Positions 7,701-15,411 of a DNA stretch of 22,789 nucleotides are shown piece after piece (positions within the stretch are counted from its first letter, which is position 1; every line of letters begins with the position of its first letter). This DNA comes from DATMXS01 sp050260275. GTDB lineage: Bacteria > Acidobacteriota > Terriglobia > Bryobacterales > Bryobacteraceae. Where the stretch lies: positions 1 through 22,789 of the forward strand of contig JBLNBX010000277.1 of the NCBI GenBank assembly GCA_050260275.1, in the 5' to 3' direction. The notes under the pieces are model-generated. The model was given only the letters and a program-made list of their open reading frames with translations. It searched no databases and was not told the DNA's origin. The position numbers and the translations under genes were made by a program.

Positions 7701-8705
7701 CTACCGTTTGTATTCCTTAGTGAACCCGTTACGCGTGTTGACCAGGGTAAAAGACCCGTCTTCGCGTGCGGTCAGCTCGATCGAGTGGCCCTCGCATCGC
7801 GCCTCCATGTTCGCGATGAACTGTTCCGGCGCGTTCGCGTCCCCAGACTGCGTGGCATAGTGCAACTGCCACATGTCCTCGAGGCCCGGCGTATTGCGTA
7901 TCCACCTCATCGCAGCAGCCACGCCGCCTTTCCTTGCGCCGTTGTTCATGATCGCCACACGCGGGCTGAGCGCGTTCAAAAGCGGCGGCGCGTTCGATAT
8001 GTCCAGGCCGTGGTGGTTTACCAGGAATACATCGGCCTTTCCAAGGAGGTTATTCGGGCAGACAAGCGCCAGTTCCTTGTTCCACGTCAGATCCACAAGA
8101 TCGGCGAACCGGAATTTACCGTAGGTAAGGATGAACGCGACTGAGCGGGCGTTCTCCGTGGGGTCGGGTTCTTTTTCCGGCGTCTCGGCGCATCCGGGAG
8201 TAGGCTGCCCGCCGCCGGGCAGCGCGGAGGTGATCAGCTCGCCGCGCGCTGCAACCACTTTGATGTCAACACCCTTCAGCGGTATTCTGTCGCCGGGTTT
8301 TGCAATGATGTGCTTCTCCGGCGTGCGGATCTTGTAGTACTCTGCCGGATTTCCCACGGCGGGGCTGCCCATTTCAGTGTTGTCGCCGTGATCGATGAAG
8401 TGGCGGATGGGCAGTCTTGCGGCGATGGCAGGTATGCCGCCGACATGATCAACGTGATAGTGCGTCAGCAGCATGTAGTCGATGTGGGAAATGCCGGCGC
8501 GCTTGGCCGCGGCGGCGATGCGGTCCGCGTCGCGGCCGTTGGAGCCAGGCCAGCCCGCATCTACGAGCATCGACTCGCCCGACGGGCTCACGATGAGCGT
8601 CGCCTGGCCGCCCTCGACGTCGATGAAGAATATCTTCAAGTCCTTCGCCGCCGCCGGCAGAGCCATGAGCAGGCACGCAGCGCCGAAAACGAGAGCTCGC
8701 TTCAT
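7701..8705 (-). CDS. Secreted metallo-beta-lactamase-fold hydrolase (ComEC/Rec2 C-terminal-domain-like)
   Basis: The protein has 334 residues. An N-terminal signal peptide (MKRALVFGAACLLMALPAAA, cleavage likely just before KDL) is followed by an MBL domain. The metal-binding motif is THYHVDH at 81-87, preceded by the strand IFFIDVEGGQATLIVSP and MLVDAG, and a later NHHGLD supplies another likely metal ligand. This arrangement is that of the ComEC/Rec2-type MBL domain found as a stand-alone secreted protein. The substrate is unknown; phosphodiester bonds are favoured for the ComEC branch. The insertion PGGGQPTPGCAETPEKEPDP looks like a flexible loop. Of three in-frame ATGs, the last (8705) is chosen: it begins the signal peptide, and an extended -10 lies 7 nt upstream, overlapping the middle ATG. 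It is divergent from the zinc-ribbon membrane protein, with an 84-bp gap. Confidence 0.9.
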   Translation of the reverse strand: MKRALVFGAACLLMALPAAAKDLKIFFIDVEGGQATLIVSPSGESMLVDAGWPGSNGRDADRIAAAAKRAGISHIDYMLLTHYHVDHVGGIPAIAARLPIRHFIDHGDNTEMGSPAVGNPAEYYKIRTPEKHIIAKPGDRIPLKGVDIKVVAARGELITSALPGGGQPTPGCAETPEKEPDPTENARSVAFILTYGKFRFADLVDLTWNKELALVCPNNLLGKADVFLVNHHGLDISNAPPLLNALSPRVAIMNNGARKGGVAAAMRWIRNTPGLEDMWQLHYATQSGDANAPEQFIANMEARCEGHSIELTAREDGSFTLVNTRNGFTKEYKR

Positions 8706-8712
8706 GGCGGTC

Positions 8713-8721
8713 ATCGTAACA
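8713..8721 (-). promoter_or_regulatory. Candidate extended -10 for the MBL gene
   Basis: The minus strand reads TGTTACGAT (TGn-TANNNT), then 7 nt to the ATG at 8705. There is no Shine-Dalgarno between, so the transcript may be leaderless. No good -35 was found, as expected for an extended -10 promoter. Confidence 0.45.
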
Positions 8722-8789
8722 CAGCGGCGCACCGCAATCCGGCGGAACATTCAGCCGGCAACTGGCGTAAGAATAGAGGGAAGTAGGCG

Positions 8790-9236
8790 ATGCCATTCTG
8801 CACAAAATGCGGATCCGAGGTTCAGAGCACGGACCTGTTCTGCTCCAGATGCGGCGCACGGCAGGCTGAGGCTGCTCCCCGGGTTAAGGACCCGTTCGAG
8901 AACGTGCCTGCCCGCAAAGCGGGCGTGCTCTGCTATATCCCGTTCGTCGGCTGGATCGCGTCCATCATCGTGCTGGCATCCCCGCGCTTCCGCGAAGACA
9001 GAATCGTGCGATTCCACGCCTTCCAGGGCCTATACCTGTTTGTAGCCTGGCTTATTCTCCGCTGGGCCTTCGGCTGGATCCTCTGGGGCCCGGCGAGGCA
9101 CCTCCCGGTGGTGCCGATTCTTCAATTCGGCTTGATCTTCGTCTGGGTGTTCATGCTCATCAAGACAAGCCGGGACGAGGTCTACTCCCTGCCGATCGTT
9201 GGTGAGCTTGCCGAACGCTCTCTCTCCGAGCTATAG
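8790..9236 (+). CDS. Zinc-ribbon membrane protein (DUF4870/Tic20-like)
   Basis: The protein has 148 residues. The zinc ribbon at 1-24 has cysteines at 4, 7, 18 and 21, the same spacing as in the AIM24 protein at 1603-2469. The rest has three hydrophobic segments (about 44-64, 82-98 and 105-123). The first is followed by REDRIVRFHAFQGLYLF, the hallmark 'FHAxQ' helix of the DUF4870/Tic20-like small membrane family. The exact role of bacterial members is unknown. The ribbon would face the cytoplasm. The start is supported by AGAGGGA about 9-12 nt upstream. It is convergent with feoB: the two stops are only 5 bp apart, leaving no room for a separate terminator. Confidence 0.88.
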   Translation: MPFCTKCGSEVQSTDLFCSRCGARQAEAAPRVKDPFENVPARKAGVLCYIPFVGWIASIIVLASPRFREDRIVRFHAFQGLYLFVAWLILRWAFGWILWGPARHLPVVPILQFGLIFVWVFMLIKTSRDEVYSLPIVGELAERSLSEL

Positions 9237-9241
9237 CGCCG

Positions 9242-11170
9242 TCACGCCAGCCAGAATCCGGCCAACCGGTAGGCGATGAAGGCCCCCGTGTAGGCCAGCG
9301 CGCCCATGTAAGCAAATTGCAGGGCGGGCCACTTCCAGCCGCCGGTCTCGCGCCAAACCACGGTGATCGTCGAGATGCACTGCATGGCAAAAGCGAAGAA
9401 CACCAGCAGCGCTACCGCGCCCGCGGGCGTAAGATCTTCCCGCAGAGCGTCTTGCAGGCCGGACGCGTTTCTGTCGCCCTCTATCCCGTGAATCGCGCCA
9501 AGCGTGCTGATGATCACCTCGCGCGCCGCCAGCGTACTAACCAGGCCGACTCCGATCCTCCAGTTGAAACCAAGCGGCTCTATCACCGGCTCGATAGTAC
9601 GGCCAAGCGTGCCGGCAAGACTGTTCGTAATATCCGGAACGCGCCCGTTGTCGAACGGCACGTGCGCCAGAATCCAGAGCACCACCGTGGCGAGCAGGAT
9701 CACCGTGCCCGCCCGGCGCAGGAAGATCTTCGAGCGGTCCAGTAGCCGCAGTCCGAGCGAGCGCAGCGTCGGCCGGCGGTAGGGCGGGATCTCAAGCACG
9801 AACGGGGTGCGCTCGCTCTTGAGAATCGACGACTTCAGAATGCGTGCCGTGCCGAACGCCGCCACAAAACCGAGCGCGTAGAGTCCCAGCAGCGCCGCGG
9901 CACGCGTCCCGAGCAGCGGACCCAGCAACGGGCGCTCGGGTATAAAAGCCGCTATCACAAGCGTATACACCGGAAGCCGCGCCGAGCACGTCATGAACGG
10001 CGCAATGAGAATCGTAGCTATCCGGTCGCGCTTGTTCTCGATGGTGCGCGCGGCCAAGATGGCCGGCACCGCACACGCATATGCCGAGAGCAATGGTATG
10101 AACGATTTGCCTTGCAGGCCCACCCGCGCCATGGTGCGGTCCGCTATCAGCGCCGCGCGCGCCAGGTAGCCCGAGTCCTCCAGGATCCCGATGAAAAGGA
10201 ACAGCATCAGGATCTGCGGCAGGAAAACCAGCACCGAACCGACGCCGCTCCATATGCCGTCTACAAGCAGCGATTTCCAAACCGAGCCCTCGGGCAGCGC
10301 CGCCGCTATCCAACCGCCCGACCACGCCACCGCGGCCTGCACGGCATCCATGAGCGGTCGCGCCAGCGTAAACATTCCCTGAAACATCGCTATCACGACG
10401 CCCAGGAAAATCACCGGCCCCCACAAAGCGTGCAGGAATATGCGGTCGAGCCGGCGGCTCCACTCCGGCGGCGCGGGTGGATCGTAAGCCGCCTGGCGGG
10501 TGACTCGCACCGCCCAGGCGCGGCACCTCGGATAGTCGCTCAGATCCGGCGGCTCGGCCGGAGCGGGCGGCCCGGAGTGGCGGTCCAGGAATTCCCATAC
10601 TGCGTCGAGTCCTTCGCCCCGAAAGGCGCTGACGAGCGCCACCGGCGCACCGATCTTCAGGGCCAGTGCGTGCGCGTCCACCTTGCCGCCCCGAGCGCGC
10701 AGATCGTCAGCCATGTTGAGCACAAGCATGGTGGGCAGGCCAAGGGCGAGAACCGGCGCGACCATGGTCAGGTGCCGCGTAAGGTTCGTTGAATCGATGA
10801 CGATCAGCACCGCATCGGGGCGGTCACACCCCGGCATCTCGCCGCGCAGCACGTCAAAGGACACTCGCTCGTCCTCCGAGCGAGGACACAGGCTGTAGAT
10901 ACCCGGCAGGTCGATGAGCGTCACCTCGCCGCCGTTCGGTGTGCGCGCCCGGCCCAGGTGCTGCTCCACGGTAACACCAGGGTAGTTAGCCACCTTCTGG
11001 CGCAGTCCCGTTAATCTGTTGAAAAGGGTGGTCTTGCCGGAATTTGGAGGGCCGATGATGGCGACTGCCCGCGTCCTGGTCGAGACAGACGCCCGGCAAC
11101 CCAGGCGGCGGCGAGACCCTAAGCCCTGGGCCCCGCCGAGACGTAGGCCGCAACCATCGCAATTGTCCAT
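9242..11170 (-). CDS. feoB: FeoB iron(II) transporter
   Basis: The protein has 642 residues. The N-terminal G domain has G1 GPPNSGKT (40-47), switch segment NYPGVTVE (62-69), G3 DLPG (87-90), G4 NMAD (152-155) and G5 around SAFRGEGL (181-188). A short helical linker leads to a polytopic membrane domain with two Gate repeats. The functional cysteines are present: C366 in SAYACAVPAIL and C395 in MTCSARLPVY. It imports Fe2+ across the inner membrane, driven or gated by nucleotide hydrolysis. It is shorter than the roughly 700-770 residues of enterobacterial FeoB, mostly through a reduced post-G helical region. Unusually, the first 25 residues carry CDGC at 4-7 and C25 before the G domain, a possible metal-binding tag. 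feoA ends 9 nt upstream and no feoC is seen. Confidence 0.95.
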   Translation of the reverse strand: MDNCDGCGLRLGGAQGLGSRRRLGCRASVSTRTRAVAIIGPPNSGKTTLFNRLTGLRQKVANYPGVTVEQHLGRARTPNGGEVTLIDLPGIYSLCPRSEDERVSFDVLRGEMPGCDRPDAVLIVIDSTNLTRHLTMVAPVLALGLPTMLVLNMADDLRARGGKVDAHALALKIGAPVALVSAFRGEGLDAVWEFLDRHSGPPAPAEPPDLSDYPRCRAWAVRVTRQAAYDPPAPPEWSRRLDRIFLHALWGPVIFLGVVIAMFQGMFTLARPLMDAVQAAVAWSGGWIAAALPEGSVWKSLLVDGIWSGVGSVLVFLPQILMLFLFIGILEDSGYLARAALIADRTMARVGLQGKSFIPLLSAYACAVPAILAARTIENKRDRIATILIAPFMTCSARLPVYTLVIAAFIPERPLLGPLLGTRAAALLGLYALGFVAAFGTARILKSSILKSERTPFVLEIPPYRRPTLRSLGLRLLDRSKIFLRRAGTVILLATVVLWILAHVPFDNGRVPDITNSLAGTLGRTIEPVIEPLGFNWRIGVGLVSTLAAREVIISTLGAIHGIEGDRNASGLQDALREDLTPAGAVALLVFFAFAMQCISTITVVWRETGGWKWPALQFAYMGALAYTGAFIAYRLAGFWLA

Positions 11171-11179
11171 GAGATGAAA

Positions 11180-11443
11180 TCAGTCGCCGCTGACGGGTTC
11201 GCCACGGAGCAGCAGGCAAGATGCAGTCTCCAGGCGAAGGGCGATCTCCGTGCCATCCACGCGGAATATTTTCGGATCGCCTCCCGGCGCGCTTTCGACA
11301 GCGGTGACCCGATTGCCGGGCAGAAAACCGAGTTCCATGAGCCTACAGGCGATGTCCTCGGGCACGTCGAGGCGCTCGATGATACCCTGCTCGCCCCGCC
11401 GGAGTTCCCCGAGACTCCCCGCTGACTTGAAACTAGTTTGCAT
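11180..11443 (-). CDS. feoA: FeoA iron(II) transport accessory protein
   Basis: The protein has 87 residues forming the small SH3-like FeoA fold: LRRGEQGIIERL, RLMELGFLPGNRVTAVES, then IFRVDGTEIALRLETASCLLL. FeoA binds or modulates FeoB at the inner face of the membrane. A longer in-frame start at 11476 is rejected because its ATG overlaps the -35 hexamer TTGACA of a good promoter whose -10 is downstream of it. The ATG at 11443 lies 9 nt after that -10. The gene is immediately followed by feoB. Iron-dependent repression would be expected, but no Fur box was recognised. An AT-rich inverted repeat lies further upstream at 11513-11529. Confidence 0.92.
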   Translation of the reverse strand: MQTSFKSAGSLGELRRGEQGIIERLDVPEDIACRLMELGFLPGNRVTAVESAPGGDPKIFRVDGTEIALRLETASCLLLRGEPVSGD

Positions 11444-11452
11444 TAAGACATC

Positions 11453-11481
11453 AGTATCGAACGAGGAACCGGCCATGTCAA
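11453..11481 (-). promoter_or_regulatory. Sigma-70-type promoter of feoAB
   Basis: On the minus strand, TTGACA (11481-11476) is followed by a 17-nt spacer and GATACT (11458-11453). The -35 is a perfect match and the -10 matches TATAAT at four of six positions. The predicted start of transcription falls within a few bases of the feoA ATG at 11443, so the leader is very short or absent. Confidence 0.65.
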
Positions 11482-11512
11482 GGAATATGAAGAACTCTTC
11501 AGGTTAGGATAT

Positions 11513-11529
11513 ATGCAACTCTATTGCAT
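11513..11529. repeat. Inverted repeat between feoA and the MerR-TPR gene
   Basis: ATGCAA-CTCTA-TTGCAT has perfect 6-bp arms with a 5-nt spacer, AT-rich in a GC-rich context. It lies between divergent genes, 32 nt upstream of the feoA -35 and 37 nt upstream of the MerR-TPR -10. It is a candidate operator for either gene, possibly for the MerR-type protein itself. Confidence 0.45.
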
Positions 11530-11562
11530 CGCCGTGTGGGGCGCCGTGTCTCCCGCACGCTT

Positions 11563-11571
11563 TGGTACAAT
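11563..11571 (+). promoter_or_regulatory. Candidate extended -10 for the MerR-TPR gene
   Basis: TGGTACAAT (TGn-TANNNT) is followed by 8 nt and then the ATG at 11580. No Shine-Dalgarno lies between, which is consistent with a leaderless transcript. Confidence 0.5.
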
Positions 11572-11579
11572 GCTCCCGC

Positions 11580-12515
11580 ATGCGCGCGGACCCGGTGAAG
11601 GAGGTCTATACACGGAAGGAAGCGCGCCGCCTGGTCCGAGTGACGGAGCGCCAGCTTCGAAGCTGGGAAAAACAGAAGCTCGTGCCCGCGCTCGAAGAGT
11701 ATGCGCTGCCGGACCTCATCGCGCTGACCTCGCTCAAGAAGCTGCTCGCCAACCGCGTCTCCACCCAGCGCGTGCGGCGGGCGGTCGAGGCTGTTCGCAG
11801 CAAGCTCCATAACGTCGAGAACCCGCTCAAGGAGTTGAAGATCGTTTGCGAGGGCCGCGAGGTGGCCGTCGTGATCGACGGGCAGAAGATGGAGCCGGTT
11901 TCGGGCCAACTGCTGCTCAACTTCGACAAAGAGACGCTGGCGGGCCTGCTCGCCTTCCCCGGCGCGCGCAAGCGCGAGTCCCGCGATGCCGCGGCCATCC
12001 GGAAACGGGAATCGGAGCGGTGGTTCGAACAGGGGCTGGAACTGGAGCAGATCGGCGCGCCGTTGGAGGAGATCATCTCCGCATACCGCCGCGCCCTGGA
12101 GCTGAACCCCGAATCAGCCGCGGCGCTCGTGAACCTGGGCACCGTCTACTACCACCTCAAGGATTGGGCCAACGCGGAGAGCTGCTACATGCGCGCCATA
12201 GAGATCGACCCCAATTACGCGCTGGCGCAGTTCAACCTCGCCAATCTGTATGACGAGACGGGCCGCAGGCGCGAGGCCTCCGAGAGGTACCGCGCGGCGC
12301 TCGCCGCCGATAGCACCTATGCGGACGCCCATTACAACCTCGCGCTGCTGTGCCAGAGCCAGGGCGACATCATGGAAGCAGCCCGCCACTGGCAGGCATA
12401 CCTTAAACTGGACCGGACGAGTTCCTGGGCCATGATCGCCCGCCGCGAGCTGGACAAGCTGCGCCGCACGGCGGTCGTTTCAGGTAAGCGCGAATCGGGC
12501 GGATCACAGGCCTGA
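11580..12515 (+). CDS. MerR-type HTH protein fused to TPR repeats
   Basis: The protein has 311 residues. Residues 8-75 form a winged-helix MerR-like unit: YTRKEARRLVRVTERQLRSWE, then LPDLIALTSLKKLLANRVSTQRVRRAVE. A middle domain (about 80-125) contains LKELKIVCEGREVAVVIDG. Residues 146-285 hold three to four TPR units, for example AAALVNLGTVYYHLKDWANAESCYMRAIEIDP. The C-terminal region has none of the cysteine effector sites of classical MerR metal sensors. It is probably a DNA-binding regulator whose TPRs bind a partner protein; the target is unknown. A TTG 18 nt upstream is a possible start but overlaps the -10 element, so the ATG at 11580 is preferred. It is divergent from feoAB with a 136-bp gap; whether it regulates feoAB is only a guess. 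Confidence 0.88.
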   Translation: MRADPVKEVYTRKEARRLVRVTERQLRSWEKQKLVPALEEYALPDLIALTSLKKLLANRVSTQRVRRAVEAVRSKLHNVENPLKELKIVCEGREVAVVIDGQKMEPVSGQLLLNFDKETLAGLLAFPGARKRESRDAAAIRKRESERWFEQGLELEQIGAPLEEIISAYRRALELNPESAAALVNLGTVYYHLKDWANAESCYMRAIEIDPNYALAQFNLANLYDETGRRREASERYRAALAADSTYADAHYNLALLCQSQGDIMEAARHWQAYLKLDRTSSWAMIARRELDKLRRTAVVSGKRESGGSQA

Positions 12516-12754
12516 TACGGGCCTCTGGTGTGGCCTCTCAGGCATCCGGAAGCGGGCGATCCCGAATTCATCTCGCAACGGTCCTCGTGAGAGGGAAGCA
12601 ACCTGCCGGACTGCCGCCGAGTGCCCGGCCCACCCTACTTGGGGGGCGGGCTTCGAGCCCGCGCAGGGCTTCAGCCCTGCGAATCAAGCTCCACAAGCCA
12701 AGCCCTGCTGCCTCGTTTGTGCCGCGCGAAATCGGCTCTCGGCCGGCCGCCTCT
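12516..12754. other. Convergent intergenic interval with hairpin doublet
   Basis: The 239 bases lie between the stops of the MerR-TPR gene and the ADOP permease. They hold two abutting strong hairpins (12646-12680) and a further copy of AGCCCTGC at 12701-12708 that could compete for pairing. No protein-like frame and no T-tract were seen. Confidence 0.6.
12638..12688. repeat. Double-hairpin palindromic element
   Basis: GCGGGCT-TCG-AGCCCGC (12646-12662) is directly followed by GCAGGGCT-TC-AGCCCTGC (12663-12680). Both stems are perfect, and CTTG/CAAG (12638-12641 and 12685-12688) can close them into a three-way structure. It may act as a bidirectional terminator between the two convergent genes, or it may be a REP-like mobile repeat. 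The absence of a T-run favours the repeat. Confidence 0.6.
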
Positions 12755-15241
12755 CTACTCGTGCCTCAACGCCACCACGGGCGCCACACTGGCCGCCCGC
12801 CGGGCAGGGACAAGAGTCGCTACAACCGCTACCGTCCCTAACACCAGCGATACGGCGACAAGCGTCAGCGGATCGGCCGCCTTCACGCCGTAAAGCATTC
12901 CGGCCATCAGGCGAGTGAGCCCCAACGACGCCACCAGCCCGATCGCCAGGCCCGCCGCTACCAGCCCCATTCCCTGCGCGAGGACCACCTTCAGCACATC
13001 CGCTCTGCGCGCGCCGAGCACCATGCGAATACCTATCTCGCGCGTGCGCTGCGCTACCGTGTACGAGATCACCCCGTAGATACCCACAGCCGCCAGCAGC
13101 AGCGCCAGACCTGCGAAGATACTGAGCAGCAGCATCGAGAAGCGCCGGTCCGCAAACGAAGACGAGACTATCGACTCCATCGTGCGCACCCCATAGACGG
13201 GCTGGTCTTTTTCGGCGCCTAGCGCTGCGCCGCGCACTGCGGGCAGCATCGCGAGCGGGTCGGGCCCGGTGCGGACCACAAAGACGCTCAACTCCGCCGT
13301 GCTCTTCATGAACGGCTCGGGTGTTAGAGGCATCGGCACGTATATCTGGCAGCGCACGCGGGCGTTGGCGTCGGTGTCGAGTCCCCAATAATTAACGTGG
13401 CCTACCACGCCCACTATCTCCATCGGAATCGAAGCCTCGGGGCCCAGCGCGCCGCTCATGTCCGCGGCGACGATGGCGCGGCCGATCGGGTCCTCGCCCG
13501 GGAAATGCGTGCGCGCCGTCACCTCGTCGATCACAACCACGTGCGAGCCGCGTTTCATGTCGCGCTCCTCTATATAACGGCCGCGCAGCAACGGAATGCG
13601 CATAGCCTTGAGGTAGCCGGGACTCGTCGCGGATATCAGTGCCCAGGACATGTCACCCTGCGATGCCGGGCGCGGCCGGCCGTGTACGTAGAACGGCATC
13701 TCGTTGTCGTTACCGTTCATCGGGAGCATTGAGGTGACGGCGACGGCTTCCACTCCGGGAACGCTCTCGATGCGTTTCAGCGTCTCGTCAAAGGTTTGCA
13801 GGATGCGCTCGGTGCTCGCGGTGTTCGCCTGAGAGAGGCCCATCGAGAACGTCAGAACGTTCGCCGGGTCGAATCCCGGATTCACGTTGCCGAGGCTCCA
13901 GGTGGTCCTCAGCATCAGGCCGGCTCCCGTGAGCAGCACGAGCGCGGCCGCCACTTCGGAAACCACAAGCGCGCTGCGAAGCCGGCGATGCCCGGCCGAG
14001 GATCCGCGGCCGCCCTCCTTGAGCGGCTCGTGCAGATCGGTGAGGCTCACTTGGAGCGCCGGAGCGAGCCCGAAGAGGATCCCCGTCAGGAGCGAAACGC
14101 CGATGGTGAACGCGAGCACCGTCCCATCGAGGCCGATGCTCTCCATTCGCGGCAGGCCTCCCGGTGTCGCTGCGAGCACGGCCCGTGTCCCCCAGTGTGC
14201 GAGCGCAAGCCCCGCAACTCCGCCGGCCAGCGACAACAGCACGCTTTCGGTGAGCAGTTGTCTCACCACGCGGCCGCGCCCCGCGCCTATCGCTGCGCGT
14301 ATCGCGATCTCCTTTTGGCGTCCCGTGGAGCGGGCCAGCAGAAGATTCGCCACGTTCGCGCACGCAATCAGCAGGACAAAGCCTACCGCTCCGAGCAGCA
14401 CCAGGAGCGTCCGGCCCGCGCCGCCAACCATGTAATCCGTGAGCGGCGCGAGCACCACTCCGTGCCCTGCGTTCGACTTCGGATACAACTCCGCCAGCCG
14501 CGCCGCGATGGCGTTCATCTCCTCCTGAGCCTGGCTCTGGGTGACGCCGGGTTTCAGCCGGCCCACCACGCGAATTCCGGGGTGCATCTCGCGCGAGTGC
14601 GCCAGCGGGTCGTCCCACTGCTCGAGCAGCGCGTATACATCGGGCCTGCCCTGAAACTCGAACTCGGCGGGAATCACGCCCGCAACCGTGTAGCTCCTGC
14701 CATCGAGCGTGAGTTGGGTTCCGATCACCGACGGGCTCGCGCCGAACTTCCGCTTCCAGAATCCGCCGCTGATCATGACGACAGGCGCCGAGCCGAGGCG
14801 GTCGCTCTGCGAATCGAAGTCGCGGCCCAGCACCGGCTTGATCCCGAGGACGCGGAAGAAATCCGCCGAGACCAGACGTCCGCCCAGGTGCTCGGGCTCG
14901 CCTGTGCCGACAAGGTCGTAGTCTTCCCAGCGGAACGCGGCCAGGCCCGTGAAACTGCGGCTCTGGTCCTTCCAGTCCAGGAAGTTCGGGTACGCAACGG
15001 ACATCGACGAGAACCCGGGCGAGCTTTCGCTCACCAGCATCAGGCGGTCCGGATCGGCATAGGGCAGCGGCTTGAGTAGGACGCCGTTGACCACGCTGAA
15101 GATGGCGGTATTGGCTCCAATGCCGAGCGCGAGCGCGATGACCGCGACGGCTGCAAAACCCGGATTCCTGGCCAGCGTGCGCAGGCCGTAACGAATATCG
15201 TGGAGTAGTACCGACACTGAGTTTCTCCCGGGCGCCGGCAT
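12755..15241 (-). CDS. ADOP-type ABC permease (MacB periplasmic core plus FtsX, duplicated)
   Basis: From the ATG at 15241 the protein has 828 residues. It opens with LLHDIRYGLRTLARNPGF and the first membrane helix VAVIALALGIGANTAIFSVV. A MacB-like periplasmic domain, three FtsX-type helices (VLLGAVGFVLLIACANVANLLLAR opens the set), a second helix-periplasm unit and a final three-helix FtsX domain follow. It ends in ASVAPVVALRHE. This is the single-chain, two-half permease abundant in Acidobacteriota. Such proteins usually lack an adjacent ATPase, and none is seen here. The substrate is unknown; MacB relatives export peptides, lipoproteins or siderophores by mechanotransmission. The start at 15241 has GGAGG 7 nt upstream. 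A GTG at 15217 with GGGAG 7 nt upstream is nearly as good and begins right at the conserved domain. The still longer frame to 15319 has no support. Confidence 0.93.
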   Translation of the reverse strand: MPAPGRNSVSVLLHDIRYGLRTLARNPGFAAVAVIALALGIGANTAIFSVVNGVLLKPLPYADPDRLMLVSESSPGFSSMSVAYPNFLDWKDQSRSFTGLAAFRWEDYDLVGTGEPEHLGGRLVSADFFRVLGIKPVLGRDFDSQSDRLGSAPVVMISGGFWKRKFGASPSVIGTQLTLDGRSYTVAGVIPAEFEFQGRPDVYALLEQWDDPLAHSREMHPGIRVVGRLKPGVTQSQAQEEMNAIAARLAELYPKSNAGHGVVLAPLTDYMVGGAGRTLLVLLGAVGFVLLIACANVANLLLARSTGRQKEIAIRAAIGAGRGRVVRQLLTESVLLSLAGGVAGLALAHWGTRAVLAATPGGLPRMESIGLDGTVLAFTIGVSLLTGILFGLAPALQVSLTDLHEPLKEGGRGSSAGHRRLRSALVVSEVAAALVLLTGAGLMLRTTWSLGNVNPGFDPANVLTFSMGLSQANTASTERILQTFDETLKRIESVPGVEAVAVTSMLPMNGNDNEMPFYVHGRPRPASQGDMSWALISATSPGYLKAMRIPLLRGRYIEERDMKRGSHVVVIDEVTARTHFPGEDPIGRAIVAADMSGALGPEASIPMEIVGVVGHVNYWGLDTDANARVRCQIYVPMPLTPEPFMKSTAELSVFVVRTGPDPLAMLPAVRGAALGAEKDQPVYGVRTMESIVSSSFADRRFSMLLLSIFAGLALLLAAVGIYGVISYTVAQRTREIGIRMVLGARRADVLKVVLAQGMGLVAAGLAIGLVASLGLTRLMAGMLYGVKAADPLTLVAVSLVLGTVAVVATLVPARRAASVAPVVALRHE

Positions 15242-15335
15242 GTACAACCCTCCCGGCCGCCCCATCGACTCAGTACGGCAACGGCGCGGCCGCTGTTCCC
15301 GCGGATTTTGCCTCAACAAGCGGTTTTTTTGTGCT

Positions 15336-15350
15336 CGTGGGGCGGACCTC
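15336..15350 (+). repeat. Copy 2 of a 15-bp intergenic repeat core
   Basis: CGTGGGGCGGACCTC is an exact match to 7570-7584. It is followed here by GGCCGGCGCTGGAGCC rather than the palindromic tail seen at copy 1, so it may be a truncated copy. Confidence 0.45.
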
Positions 15351-15411
15351 GGCCGGCGCTGGAGCCAGGTTCTATTCCCGGCGCTCTAATGTCCCCGGGA
15401 CGCGTAACCTG

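Noticed and set aside
12646..12680. CRISPR or tandem array
   Set aside because: Only two different hairpins, no regularly spaced repeats or spacers; no cas-like gene in the window.
15324..15330. Seven-T run as an intrinsic terminator
   Set aside because: Only a 5-bp stem with a long loop precedes it, and it lies between divergent gene starts where no plus-strand transcript needs to end.
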